This document shows positions 27,516 through 36,167 of a stretch of DNA of 64,000 nucleotides, piece after piece. The first letter of the stretch is position 1. Each line of letters begins with the position of its first letter. This DNA comes from DAMCZI01 sp032095175 (GTDB taxonomy: Bacteria; Bacillota; Clostridia; Clostridiales; Caloramatoraceae): contig DAMCZI010000023.1 in the NCBI GenBank assembly GCA_032095175.1, positions 1 to 64,000 of the forward strand. The letters run 5' to 3'. The notes below the pieces were generated by a model, which had not been told where the DNA came from, searched no databases, and was given only the letters and a program-made list of their open reading frames with translations. The translations under genes were made by a program, and so were the position numbers.

Positions 27516-28466
27516 ATGAAAATGGTTTGTAAAGAAAATATAGCAGCTTTTTTTATGATAATTCTTGTATATATAGCAGGTCAGTTCTTTATAAATATGG
27601 GAATTATAGATTCATATATAATGCTTAACCTAATAATAATAGGAATAAATATAATACTTGCTGTAAGTCTAAACCTCGTTACAGGCTTTACGGGTCAGTT
27701 TTCTCTTGGACATGCTGCCTTTATGTCAATCGGTGCATATGTTTCAGCTATAGTAACAGCAAATTTTGGACAACCTCTATGGGTAGGAATAGTATTAGCT
27801 GCATTAGTTTCTGCATTTGCAGGTGTTTTGATAGGGATTCCGACCTTGAGGCTTAATGGTGACTACCTTGCCATTGCGACCCTGGGCTTTGGAGAAATAA
27901 TAAAAATAATAGGCATGAATGTGGATTATGTAGGAGGAGCAAGCGGTTTTAACGATATACCACAGCTGACTAACTGGACATGGATCTATTTTATGACAGT
28001 AATAACAATAATTCTAATAAGAAATTTTATAAAGTCCAAAAATGGAAGGGCATGTATAGCAATAAGAGAAGATGAGATAGCAGCAGAGGCAATGGGAATA
28101 AACACAACTAGATATAAGGTTATTGCATTTGCTTTTGGGGCATTTTTTGCAGGAATTGCAGGCGCTTTATATGCAAACTTTTTCTATTTCATAAAGCCAG
28201 ATACATTTGGCTTTATGAAATCCATAGACATACTGGCGATGGTGGTTTTTGGGGGAATGGGAAGTATAATGGGGTCAATAACGGGAGCCGTGGCACTTTC
28301 TCTTATATCACTTTTTCTTCAGGGTATACCAGAACTAAGAATGGTTGTATATGCGGCTGCATTATTTTTAATTATGCTGTATAGACCTAGCGGTCTATTG
28401 GGAAACTGCAGCTTTAAGTCTTTAAAGATTGGGGGTAGAGCAAATGCCAGTACTCAAGGTAAGTAA
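27516..28466 (+). CDS. livM: Branched-chain amino acid ABC permease LivM
   Basis: A 316-residue membrane protein with the LivM motifs NLVTGFTGQFSLGHAAFMSI, IPTLRLNGDYLAIATLGFGE and AIREDEIAAEAMGINTTRYK. It pairs with LivH and binds the LivG/LivF ATPases. GGGGGG precedes the ATG. The livG start lies inside its last codons, showing coupling. Confidence 0.92.
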   Translation: MKMVCKENIAAFFMIILVYIAGQFFINMGIIDSYIMLNLIIIGINIILAVSLNLVTGFTGQFSLGHAAFMSIGAYVSAIVTANFGQPLWVGIVLAALVSAFAGVLIGIPTLRLNGDYLAIATLGFGEIIKIIGMNVDYVGGASGFNDIPQLTNWTWIYFMTVITIILIRNFIKSKNGRACIAIREDEIAAEAMGINTTRYKVIAFAFGAFFAGIAGALYANFFYFIKPDTFGFMKSIDILAMVVFGGMGSIMGSITGAVALSLISLFLQGIPELRMVVYAAALFLIMLYRPSGLLGNCSFKSLKIGGRANASTQGK

Positions 28467-29214
28467 TCTTTCAAAATCTTTTGGAGGAATAAAGGCAATT
28501 AACAAGATAGATATGGAGATTGAAAAGGGTGATATAGCAGGCCTTATAGGGCCTAATGGAGCGGGGAAAACAACCTTTTTTAATCTTCTTACAGGTATCT
28601 ATCCTCCAACAACTGGAGATATAACCTACAATCTTAAAAAGCAGGTTAATGCCAAGGGACTTAAGCCGTATAAAATAACTGGTTTTGGAATTGCTAGAAC
28701 CTTTCAAAATATAAGGCTTTTTAAAGAGATGACTGTACTTGATAATGTAAAGACAGGCTTCCATTGTAAGACAGGATATGGGGTTATAACATCTCTACTA
28801 AGGCTTCCTTTGTTTTATAAGGATGAAAAGAAAATAGAGGATGAAGCATTGGAGCTTCTCGATATGCTTGGACTTTTAGATAAAAAAGTTGAGCTTTCCA
28901 AGAACCTTCCCTATGGAGAGCAGAGAAGGCTTGAAATAGCGAGGGCACTGGCATCAAAGCCTGAAATACTCCTTTTAGATGAACCTGCAGCAGGGATGAA
29001 TCCGAAGGAAACTGAGGAATTAACAGAGCTTATTAAGTGGATAAGGGATAAATTTAATCTTACAATAATACTTATTGAACATGACATGTCCCTTGTAATG
29101 AATATATGCAACAAGCTATATGTTTTGGATTATGGAACACTTATCGCAGATGGGAATCCAGAAGAAATACAGAAAAACCCTGATGTTATAAGGGCTTATC
29201 TTGGGGGTGAATAG
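28444..29214 (+). CDS. livG: Branched-chain amino acid ABC ATPase LivG
   Basis: The protein begins MPVLKVSNLSKSFGGIKAI. It has Walker A GPNGAGKTTFFNLL, the LivG-type insert with GIARTFQNIRLFKEMTVLDN, Walker B ILLLDEPAAGMNP and a degenerate signature YGEQRRLEIARALA (LPYGEQ rather than LSGGQ), which is normal in LivG. GGGGG stands before the ATG at 28444. It overlaps livM by 23 bases. Confidence 0.93.
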   Translation: MPVLKVSNLSKSFGGIKAINKIDMEIEKGDIAGLIGPNGAGKTTFFNLLTGIYPPTTGDITYNLKKQVNAKGLKPYKITGFGIARTFQNIRLFKEMTVLDNVKTGFHCKTGYGVITSLLRLPLFYKDEKKIEDEALELLDMLGLLDKKVELSKNLPYGEQRRLEIARALASKPEILLLDEPAAGMNPKETEELTELIKWIRDKFNLTIILIEHDMSLVMNICNKLYVLDYGTLIADGNPEEIQKNPDVIRAYLGGE

Positions 29215-29215
29215 G

Positions 29216-29920
29216 ATGCTTGAGCTTTCTAGCGTAGATGTATATTATGATGCGATTCATGCATTAAAGGATTTATCAATAAAGGTTTGTGAAGGTGAGA
29301 TAGTTACACTTATAGGTGCCAATGGAGCTGGTAAATCCACAACCTTAAAAACGATATCAGGTCTTTTAAAACCTAAAAGTGGATCTATAAAATTCAAAGG
29401 CAAGGATGTAACAGCTTTTACTGCGCCTGAAATTGTAAAGCTTGGGATATCCCATGTTCCAGAGGGGAGAAGGGTGTTTGCCCAAATGACTATTATGGAA
29501 AACCTTGAGATGGGGGCATATATAAGAAGAGATAAGTCTGAAATATCCAAGGACTATGAAAGGGTATTTACTCTTTTCCCAAGGCTTAAGGAGAGAAAAA
29601 GTCAGCTTGCAGGAACAATGTCTGGTGGTGAACAACAGATGCTTGCTATTGGAAGAGCTTTAATGTCAAGGCCTGCGATACTCCTTCTTGATGAACCATC
29701 AATGGGACTTGCTCCGTTAATAGTAAAGGATATATTTTCAATAATAAAGGATATAAACAAAGCTGGAACAACGATACTTCTGGTTGAACAGAATGCAAAT
29801 ATGGCACTTCAAATTTCTAACAGGGCATATGTAATTAGAAATGGAGTAATTGAAATTGAAGGTAAGGCAGAGGAACTTTTAAACAATGATGAGATAAAAA
29901 ATGCTTATCTTGGAGGTTAA
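29216..29920 (+). CDS. livF: Branched-chain amino acid ABC ATPase LivF
   Basis: The start at 29216 follows GGGGGTGA, with MLELSSVDVYYDAIHALKDL. It shows Walker A GANGAGKSTTLKTI, HVPEGRRVFAQMTIMENLEM, signature MSGGEQQMLAIGRALM and Walker B ILLLDEPSMGLAP, all LivF-like. It starts one base after the livG stop and ends the operon. Confidence 0.93.
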   Translation: MLELSSVDVYYDAIHALKDLSIKVCEGEIVTLIGANGAGKSTTLKTISGLLKPKSGSIKFKGKDVTAFTAPEIVKLGISHVPEGRRVFAQMTIMENLEMGAYIRRDKSEISKDYERVFTLFPRLKERKSQLAGTMSGGEQQMLAIGRALMSRPAILLLDEPSMGLAPLIVKDIFSIIKDINKAGTTILLVEQNANMALQISNRAYVIRNGVIEIEGKAEELLNNDEIKNAYLGG

Positions 29921-29981
29921 AACAAAGAATAGTAAAAAAGTGGGTTATACATAAACCCACTTTTTTACTATTCTTTGTTTT
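29921..29981. terminator. Bidirectional terminator, livF / msmK-like
   Basis: A perfect stem of about 26 pairs (AACAAAGAATAGTAAAAAAG on the left and its complement on the right) brackets a six-base loop. A-rich and T-rich flanks serve both convergent genes. Confidence 0.9.
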
Positions 29982-30004
29982 ATAAGGATATATATTATTC
30001 TCTG

Positions 30005-31117
30005 TTAAAACAAAGCTGTTCCATTTTCATCCTTGGTAAACAGATGAATATGATCAATATCAAATACAAAATCTATTTCACTACCTATGGATAAAGCATT
30101 ATTGGAGCGTGATTTAATTATCATACTGTTACTATTACAGGTTGCATGAATGAATATTTCTGAACCTAAATTTTCAACGACTTCAATTTGAGCTTTATAT
30201 TTTGCATTTGTATATTTATTTAGTTTTTCTTCTGAAGTAAATATATTTTCTGGTCTTATGCCAACTGTAACTACTGAATTAATTAACTGATATTCTTTTA
30301 TTTTACTAATTTGTTCGTCAGATAAATTTATTTTATTATTCAAGCATTTCAAGTAAGTGTGACCAGCCTCAGTAACAATTGTGCCATCAAAGAAATTCAT
30401 TTGAGGGCTTCCTATGAATCCGGCAACAAACTGGTTGGCTGGATTCTTATATATTTCAGTAGGAGCAGCTACTTGTTGTATAACTCCATCCTTCATGACT
30501 ACAATTTTAGTTCCAAGTGTCATTGCTTCAATCTGATCATGAGTAACGTATATAAAAGTTGTGCCTAATCTTTGGTGAAGCTTTGCTATTTCAGCTCTCA
30601 TAGTAGCTCTTAGCTTTGCATCCAGGTTTGATAAAGGCTCGTCTAGCAGGTATACTTTAGCATTTCTTACTAAAGCTCTGCCCATGGCAACTCTCTGTCT
30701 CTGCCCTCCTGAAAGAGCCTTAGGCTTTCTTTTTAATAAATGTTCTATGTCTAAAGTTTTTGCAGCTTCGCAAACTTTTTTATCAATTTCATCCTTTGGC
30801 ATTTTCTTAATCTTTAAGCCAAAGGCCATGTTTTCGTAAACAGTCATATGAGGATATAATGCATAGTTTTGAAAAACCATGGCTATATCTCTGTCTTTAG
30901 GTTCAAGCTCATTAACAAGCTTTCCGTCTATGTATAATTCACCCATAGAAATATCTTCAAGTCCTGCTATCATTCTTAATGTAGTGGATTTTCCACAGCC
31001 TGATGGGCCGACAAAAACGATGAATTCCTTGTCTTCAATATCCAGATTGAAATCCTTAACTGCTGTGACATTTCCATCATATATCTTATAAATGTGTTTA
31101 AGTTGCAAGTTAGCCAT
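30005..31117 (-). CDS. msmK: Sugar ABC transporter ATPase, MsmK/UgpC/MalK family
   Basis: The ABC domain (Walker A GPSGCGKSTTLRMIAG, signature LSGGQRQRVAMGRALV, Walker B VYLLDEPLSNLDAK) is followed by the TOBE/MalK regulatory region (TVGIRPENIF). The start at 31117 has a perfect AGGAGG site; a frame to 31150 lacks one. It is the shared ATPase that would energise the MalEFG importer, which lacks its own. A LacI-type operator overlaps the promoter region at 31134-31148. Confidence 0.9.
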   Translation of the reverse strand: MANLQLKHIYKIYDGNVTAVKDFNLDIEDKEFIVFVGPSGCGKSTTLRMIAGLEDISMGELYIDGKLVNELEPKDRDIAMVFQNYALYPHMTVYENMAFGLKIKKMPKDEIDKKVCEAAKTLDIEHLLKRKPKALSGGQRQRVAMGRALVRNAKVYLLDEPLSNLDAKLRATMRAEIAKLHQRLGTTFIYVTHDQIEAMTLGTKIVVMKDGVIQQVAAPTEIYKNPANQFVAGFIGSPQMNFFDGTIVTEAGHTYLKCLNNKINLSDEQISKIKEYQLINSVVTVGIRPENIFTSEEKLNKYTNAKYKAQIEVVENLGSEIFIHATCNSNSMIIKSRSNNALSIGSEIDFVFDIDHIHLFTKDENGTALF

Positions 31118-31133
31118 AGTTAACCTCCTATAA

Positions 31134-31148
31134 ATACGGTTGCATAAC
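31134..31148. promoter_or_regulatory. LacI-type operator (msmK-like gene)
   Basis: ATACGGTTGCATAAC just ahead of the gene's ribosome site matches half or more of the TGCAAACGGTTGCA palindrome seen elsewhere in the locus. Confidence 0.6.
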
Positions 31149-31307
31149 ATTATGCTCTAATTATATTACTCGAGTGAAAAAATAGCAATGGATTATAATT
31201 TTAGAATAATGTGATTATTTGCTTGGAAGTGGAAATAATATAGATATATCAATGAAGATAGCTGCAATAAACAAAATTAACCATGAGGTTCATAATGAAT
31301 ATAAATG

Positions 31308-31321
31308 TGCAAACGGTTGTA
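31308..31321. promoter_or_regulatory. LacI-type operator, distal site
   Basis: TGCAAACGGTTGTA differs from the consensus by one base. It is 190 bases from the msmK-like start and over 430 from the lacI-type start, with two repeats lying between it and the regulator gene. Confidence 0.6.
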
Positions 31322-31394
31322 ATAATTCACAATTAATGCTAAAATAAATATAAACTTTAAATACAAGATTGCACTACAGCCAACTGGGTTTATT

Positions 31395-31510
31395 ATATTA
31401 GTCGCACTAAAGATTTTACATTGGGTGTTGTGCGATTAATGAATCAAAGAATATGATTTCGCATAAATGCTTTGGGGCTAGCAATGTAGAATCATTTATG
31501 CAAAACATAT
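31395..31510 (+). repeat. 116-bp two-hairpin dispersed repeat, copy 3
   Basis: This copy begins ATATTAGTCGCAC and ends AAAACATAT. Sequence and both inverted repeats match the copies at 8362 and 26348 apart from scattered substitutions (loop GGGGCTAGCAATGTAGAAT). Confidence 0.87.
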
Positions 31511-31535
31511 AGATAAATGCAATATAATAAATAAA

Positions 31536-31648
31536 TATAAATCGTAAAATTCTATTACATTTTGTCTTTTTAAACATCCTAAGGTCGGACCAATACTGTA
31601 GGGCTGTTTAAAAAAACAAAATGTAAAGAATTTTACGATTTATATATA
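31536..31648. repeat. ACATCCTA-centre hairpin element, free copy
   Basis: TATAAATCGTAAAATTCT on the left mirrors AGAATTTTACGATTTATA (one mismatch) on the right. The centre AAACATCCTAAGGTCGGACC and GGGCTGTT are shared with the element nested at 37105-37221. It lies directly upstream of the TATAAT at 31661-31666 that probably serves the regulator gene. Confidence 0.8.
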
Positions 31649-31756
31649 GGACAAATATGGTATAATGTTAGAAAATGTGAAAAACTTATAATTATAGTAA
31701 TTATGCGTAATAAAATGACTATAAAATAAAGTGTAAAAAATATGGAGGGAAGTTAT

Positions 31757-32764
31757 ATGGCAGTGACTATTAGAGATGTAGCAAAGGCTGCTGGAGTTTC
31801 TCCTTCTACTGTATCAAGGGTTTTAACAAACAACCCAAAAATCAGTGAAGAAACGAAATTAAAGGTTAAAGAAGCCATTGAGAAATTAAATTATAGACCA
31901 AATGCTATTGCAAGAAGTTTGGCAAACAAAAGCACTAGAACTATTGGAATTATGCTTCCTAATGAAGCTGATGATATATTTAAAAACCCATTTTTTATTC
32001 AGGCTATGACAGGAATAAGTGGTTATGCTAAGGAAAATGGCTATTATATTATTTTTTCATTCAGTAAAAGTGAAGAAGAAGAAATAGAAATCATAGAAGA
32101 TTTTGTTTCAAGTAATTTGGTTGATGGAATAATATTGTTAACTGTCAGAACAAATGATAAGGCTATAGAGTTTTTAAAAAAAGAGAATATATCTTTTTCA
32201 GTAATAGGAAGACCTAATGATACACAGGACATTCTATGGGTTGATAATGATAACTTCCAGGCCATGTATAATGTAGTTAGCAGCCTTCTTCAGCATGGTA
32301 AAAGGGATATTGCTTTTTTAGGAGCAGGAATGGATTTGAACGTTTCAAAGGATAGATTAAATGGATATATACAAGCCCACAATGTACATGGGATTAAGGT
32401 TGATGAAAATTATATTTATGAGTGTAATAAATTTGATGAAAATGAAGGCTATAAGGCTGCCAAGAGAATCTTAAAATATAAGCTTCCTAAAGCTATAGTC
32501 GTAACAGATGATTTATTGGCTTTTGGAGTTAATAGGGCACTTAAAGAAGCCAACATTAAGGATGTAGCTTTGGTGGGCTTTAACAATATACCATTATCTG
32601 AATATCAGGATCCCCCCTTAGCTTCGGTTGACATAAACGCTCAAAAGCTTGGGTACTATGCATCAAAGGTATTAATTGATAAGCTTAAAAATGTAAAAAA
32701 TTCAAATGCCCATTATATAGTTGAGACAAAATTAATTGAGAGAGAGTCAGCTTTGCTTAAGTGA
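31757..32764 (+). CDS. LacI/GalR-family regulator of maltodextrin genes (MalR-like)
   Basis: The N-terminal HTH is VTIRDVAKAAGVSPSTVSRVL with hinge NYRPNAIARSL, then a LacI ligand-binding core (SLANKSTRTIGIMLP; IAFLGAGMDLN; VALVGFNNIPLSEY). The start at 31757 follows GGAGGG; the frame from 31742 includes that site. Its position between the msmK-like gene and malEFG, and repeated CG-centred operators at each transcription unit, support a MalR role responding to maltose or maltodextrin. -10 TATAAT is at 31661-31666. Confidence 0.88.
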   Translation: MAVTIRDVAKAAGVSPSTVSRVLTNNPKISEETKLKVKEAIEKLNYRPNAIARSLANKSTRTIGIMLPNEADDIFKNPFFIQAMTGISGYAKENGYYIIFSFSKSEEEEIEIIEDFVSSNLVDGIILLTVRTNDKAIEFLKKENISFSVIGRPNDTQDILWVDNDNFQAMYNVVSSLLQHGKRDIAFLGAGMDLNVSKDRLNGYIQAHNVHGIKVDENYIYECNKFDENEGYKAAKRILKYKLPKAIVVTDDLLAFGVNRALKEANIKDVALVGFNNIPLSEYQDPPLASVDINAQKLGYYASKVLIDKLKNVKNSNAHYIVETKLIERESALLK

Positions 32765-32765
32765 A

Positions 32766-32863
32766 CTCGTTCAGCTAAAGCTGAACATCGAAGCTTTAGG
32801 TGGGGACTCTATCCCACCTGAAGTAAAAATAGTTTGAACTCCACCTTATAGAAGGTGGAATCT
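32766..32863 (+). repeat. Three-hairpin segment resembling an IS200/IS605 right end
   Basis: Three consecutive stem-loops lie here: GTTCAGCTAAAGCTGAAC (32769-32786), AGGTGGG...CCCACCT and CCACCTTATAGAAGGTGG. This compact series without ORF resembles, from memory, the 3' end of IS200/IS605 tnpB elements that encodes the reRNA/omegaRNA. No tnpA or tnpB is present, so at most it is a remnant. The assignment is tentative. Confidence 0.35.
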
Positions 32864-32880
32864 TAAAAATTGATAAATAA

Positions 32881-33013
32881 GGGGTTGTTGCACTAACCTA
32901 GGTGACAGGAACTTGAGTTATGAGTTATTTTAGAAAAACTAACATTGAAATCATTTTTCACTTAAATAACTCATAACTCAAATGCCTGTCACCTTAGATT
33001 TGTGTTACAACCC
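32881..33013. repeat. GGTGACAGG-type long hairpin repeat, copy 2
   Basis: GGTGACAGGAACTTGAGTTA and TGAGTTATTT pair with AAATAACTCATAACTCA and GCCTGTCACC. An outer stem GGGTTGTTGCAC/GTGTTACAACCC is followed by CTTTTTT. Here it probably also terminates the convergent regulator and beta-phosphoglucomutase genes. Confidence 0.7.
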
Positions 33014-33019
33014 GCTTTT

Positions 33020-33667
33020 TTATAGTCTCAATATATTTAATGAAACAGCTTTAAAATCTTGAATTACTGCATCAGCAGCCTTTAATATTTCAGGACTGCC
33101 CACTCCGATGGCTTTCATTTTGGCTGATTTCGCTGCCTCTATTCCAGCTAGGGAATCTTCGAATACAGCACATTCGTAAGGAAGTATTTTCAAAAGCTCT
33201 GAAGCCTTTAAAAACACCTCAGGATCTGGTTTAGCTTTGGTTACCATATTCCCATCGACTATGCTATCAAAATAATCTACTATGTTAAGATTTTTTAAAA
33301 TCAAAAGGGCGTTTTTACTTGCCGAGCCCAGTCCAATTCCTATATTGTTTTTCTTTAGAAGTGTAAGAAATTCATCTACACCAGGTAATATATCTTTACT
33401 AGTAAGCTTTGAAATGTACTCTAAATACCAATTGTTTTTTATAGTACACAAGGAATCCTTATCTTTATCCGATAGTACAAGTTTACCCTTTGAAAGGATA
33501 ATATCAAGTGAAGCTTTTCTACTTACCCCTTTTAACTTTTCGTTATCCTCTTCGTTAAAGGGTATATGTAAGTAATCGGCTAATCTTTTCCATGCCATAT
33601 AATGAAATTTTGCAGTATCTACTATTACACCATCTAGGTCAAATATGCAACCATTAATTCTATTCAT
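33020..33667 (-). CDS. pgmB: Beta-phosphoglucomutase
   Basis: This HAD-superfamily protein of 215 residues has the nucleophile/acid pair FDLDGVIVDTAKFHYMAWK (Asp 10 and 12), LKGVSRKASLDIIL as in beta-PGM, GLGSASKNA (motif II) and KPDPEVFLKA / FEDSLAGIEAAKSA (motifs III-IV). It converts beta-glucose-1-phosphate from maltose phosphorylase to glucose-6-phosphate. GGGGTGAT precedes the ATG, and a LacI-type operator lies at 33693-33706. It is divergent from malE. Confidence 0.92.
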   Translation of the reverse strand: MNRINGCIFDLDGVIVDTAKFHYMAWKRLADYLHIPFNEEDNEKLKGVSRKASLDIILSKGKLVLSDKDKDSLCTIKNNWYLEYISKLTSKDILPGVDEFLTLLKKNNIGIGLGSASKNALLILKNLNIVDYFDSIVDGNMVTKAKPDPEVFLKASELLKILPYECAVFEDSLAGIEAAKSAKMKAIGVGSPEILKAADAVIQDFKAVSLNILRL

Positions 33668-33692
33668 AATATCACCCCATTATTATAAGTGG

Positions 33693-33706
33693 ATACGGTT
33701 GCATAA
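33693..33706. promoter_or_regulatory. LacI-type operator (pgmB)
   Basis: ATACGGTTGCATAAC, nearly identical to the site at 31134, lies about 25 bases upstream of the pgmB start. Confidence 0.6.
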
Positions 33707-33902
33707 CTGACTCTATTATAACAATAAAATAGGACATAAGACAACAGTGAAATAAAGAGGCTGTAGAATTAGAACAAACCCTTGAAAATAAAGGAATTAT
33801 AGTACTATAATGGCGAGGCGATCACCCCAAAATAGTTTTTAAATATTGAAAGTTTTAATATTCTAAATAATTTCAACAATTCAAAATATTTTATTAAGGT
33901 TA

Positions 33903-33959
33903 TTGACATGTCATAACATGAGCAATATAATTTAGAATATAGAGAAAACGGTTGCATAA
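33903..33959 (+). promoter_or_regulatory. malE promoter with downstream LacI-type operator
   Basis: TTGACA (33903-33908) and TATAAT (33926-33931) are a perfect SigA pair with 17-base spacing. GAAAACGGTTGCATAA at 33944-33959 sits just past the expected start point, a classic roadblock operator position. Confidence 0.85.
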
Positions 33960-33985
33960 ATTTACTGATTATAGGGGGTAGAATC

Positions 33986-35200
33986 ATGTTTAAAAAATCA
34001 AAGGCTTTTATTTCAATAATTTTAGCAGTTGTTATGGCTTTATCATTCGGAGCATGTGGAAAAAAGAACGAAACAAAGCAGGAAGGTAAATTGCCTACAG
34101 GTAAAACATTAAGAGTATGGACAAGATTAACACCTGCAGAAAACGAAGTACTAAAGGGTTATTTAAAGGAATGGGAAACTAAGACAGGAAACAAAGTAGA
34201 ATTCACATTAATCAACATGTCAAACTCAGAATTAATCAAAGTTGCTAACAGTGATCAGCGTCCAGATGTAATCTGGGGATTATCAAATGGTCACACTGGA
34301 GTTTATGCAAGATCTGGGGTTATAGAAGAGATACCAGAGGGTATTTTTGATAAATCAAAGATTATTAGCAATACACTTATAGATGCAGTTTCATATGATG
34401 GAAAGGTATATGGAGTACCACTATTTGCTGAAACATATGCATTATTCTATAATAAAGATAAGGTTAAAGAAGCACCAAAGACTTGGGAAGATTTAATGAA
34501 GCTTGGAAAAGAAAATGGATTTGAATATGATTTAACTAACTTCTACTATTCCTTCTATCCTGTAGCTACAGCAGGTGGCTACATATTTAAAGAAGAAGCA
34601 GGTGGAAAGTTTGATGTAAATGATATAGGACTTGCAAATGAAGGAGCAGTTAAGGGTTTAGAGCTAATAAAAGGTCTTGTTGACAATAAATTGATGACAC
34701 CTTCAGTAACAGGAGATATTGCAAAGAACCACTTTAAGGAAGGAAAGACTGCATTGTTCATAGGTGGACCATGGGATGTTGCTGATATGGATAAGGCTAA
34801 GCTAAACTATGGTATAGCTGTTCTACCATCAATAAATGGAACACCAGGAAAGTCAATGCTTGGAATGCAGACAGGATATGTACTTAAGAAATCAGCAAAC
34901 AAGGAACTTGCATGGGATTTAGTTAAGGATCTATCTAATGAAAGTAAGATTGAAGCTTTAATGAAGGCTGGAAATAGATTACCTGCATACAATTCAATGC
35001 AATTACCAGATGCAAAGCTGCAGGGATTTGTAGATCAGTTACAAAATTCAGTTGTAAAACCAATAGTTCCAGAAATGACATTAGTATGGGATCCAATGAA
35101 GGCTACATTACAATCAGTTGTATCAGGAAGCAAGACTCCTGCAGATGCAGCTAAGTTTGGTGCTGATGGAATAAAGCAGAAAATAGATATAACTAAATAG
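33986..35200 (+). CDS. malE: Maltodextrin ABC transporter binding lipoprotein
   Basis: The signal peptide ends in FGAC (Cys 24), then a family 1 extracellular solute-binding protein of 404 residues (VWTRLTPAENEVLKGYLKEW; LFAETYALFYNKDKV; KTALFIGGPWDVADM). It captures maltose or maltodextrins for MalFG. AGGGGG precedes the ATG. It follows a strong promoter and operator and leads malEFG; a hairpin after the gene probably boosts malE relative to malFG. Confidence 0.9.
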   Translation: MFKKSKAFISIILAVVMALSFGACGKKNETKQEGKLPTGKTLRVWTRLTPAENEVLKGYLKEWETKTGNKVEFTLINMSNSELIKVANSDQRPDVIWGLSNGHTGVYARSGVIEEIPEGIFDKSKIISNTLIDAVSYDGKVYGVPLFAETYALFYNKDKVKEAPKTWEDLMKLGKENGFEYDLTNFYYSFYPVATAGGYIFKEEAGGKFDVNDIGLANEGAVKGLELIKGLVDNKLMTPSVTGDIAKNHFKEGKTALFIGGPWDVADMDKAKLNYGIAVLPSINGTPGKSMLGMQTGYVLKKSANKELAWDLVKDLSNESKIEALMKAGNRLPAYNSMQLPDAKLQGFVDQLQNSVVKPIVPEMTLVWDPMKATLQSVVSGSKTPADAAKFGADGIKQKIDITK

Positions 35201-35207
35201 TTGTTTG

Positions 35208-35233
35208 TATGGAGGGGATTATTCCCCTCCATA
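35208..35233 (+). promoter_or_regulatory. Intercistronic malE-malF hairpin
   Basis: TATGGAGGGGA pairs perfectly with TCCCCTCCATA across a four-base loop. There is no T-run, so it more likely stabilises the 3' end of malE mRNA than terminates fully. It also contains GGAGGGG-like sequence away from the malF start. Confidence 0.65.
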
Positions 35234-35251
35234 GTTTAAGGAGGAAAAAGT

Positions 35252-36166
35252 ATGAGGAAAAAGAAAGACTTGAAGCCATACTTGTATTTAGCACCAGCAT
35301 TAGTTGCCTTTATTTTTCTAACATTGTTTCCTATATTAAAAACAATATGGATTTCCTTCACAAATATGAACATTGATAGAATGGATAATCCAGACTTTAT
35401 AGGTCTTTCAAATTATCATAAAATTCTATTTGGACCATTAAAGGAAACATTTTTGCCCGTATTCCTATGGACAGTAGTTTTTGCTGCATTAACATGTACT
35501 ATAGGATATATAATAGGGCTTTTATTGGCGTTGATGCTAAATAATAAAAACATTAAGGAAAGAGGATTCTATAAGGCCATATTAGTATTACCATGGGCTT
35601 TGCCTGGAACTATTGCTTTGCTTTCCTGGCAGGGTTTATTTAATCAAGAGTATGGTGGAATAAACAAAATACTAAAGGCTTTACACATTATATCTACTAA
35701 TATTCCATGGTTATCAGAGGTTGGTACTGCAAAGCTTGCAATTGTAATTGCAAGTGTTTGGTTTACAGTACCATTTATGATGAATGCATGCCTTGGAGCT
35801 TTGACATCAATTCCAGAGGAGTATTATGAGGCGGCTAAAATAGATGGTGCTTCCAAATGGCAGCAATTTATTAAGATTACACTCCCTGCCCTTGCACCAG
35901 CAACATACCCACTGGTTATTTCATCCTTTGCGCATAACTTTAATAATTTTTCAGGAATATATATGCTTACACAGGGTGGACCAGCAGGAAAAAGCATATG
36001 GGCCGGTGGAACAGATATTTTGATATCAGTTGCATATAAGCTTGTTGGAGAAGGAATGCAGGCATATGGAATAGCATCTTCCCTTGCTGTTCTGGTATTT
36101 TTGATAATTGGTTCTATAACCCTTGTTCAAATGAAAGCAAGTGGACAGTTTGAGGAGGTGAATTGA
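35252..36166 (+). CDS. malF: Maltodextrin ABC permease MalF
   Basis: Six or more membrane helices and the EAA loop (EEYYEAAKIDGASKWQQF) mark a MalF/MsmF-type permease; the 304-residue length fits Gram-positive MalF. AAGGAGG precedes the ATG. It partners MalG, which starts two bases after its stop, and uses the MsmK-type ATPase. Confidence 0.9.
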   Translation: MRKKKDLKPYLYLAPALVAFIFLTLFPILKTIWISFTNMNIDRMDNPDFIGLSNYHKILFGPLKETFLPVFLWTVVFAALTCTIGYIIGLLLALMLNNKNIKERGFYKAILVLPWALPGTIALLSWQGLFNQEYGGINKILKALHIISTNIPWLSEVGTAKLAIVIASVWFTVPFMMNACLGALTSIPEEYYEAAKIDGASKWQQFIKITLPALAPATYPLVISSFAHNFNNFSGIYMLTQGGPAGKSIWAGGTDILISVAYKLVGEGMQAYGIASSLAVLVFLIIGSITLVQMKASGQFEEVN

Positions 36167-36167
36167 T

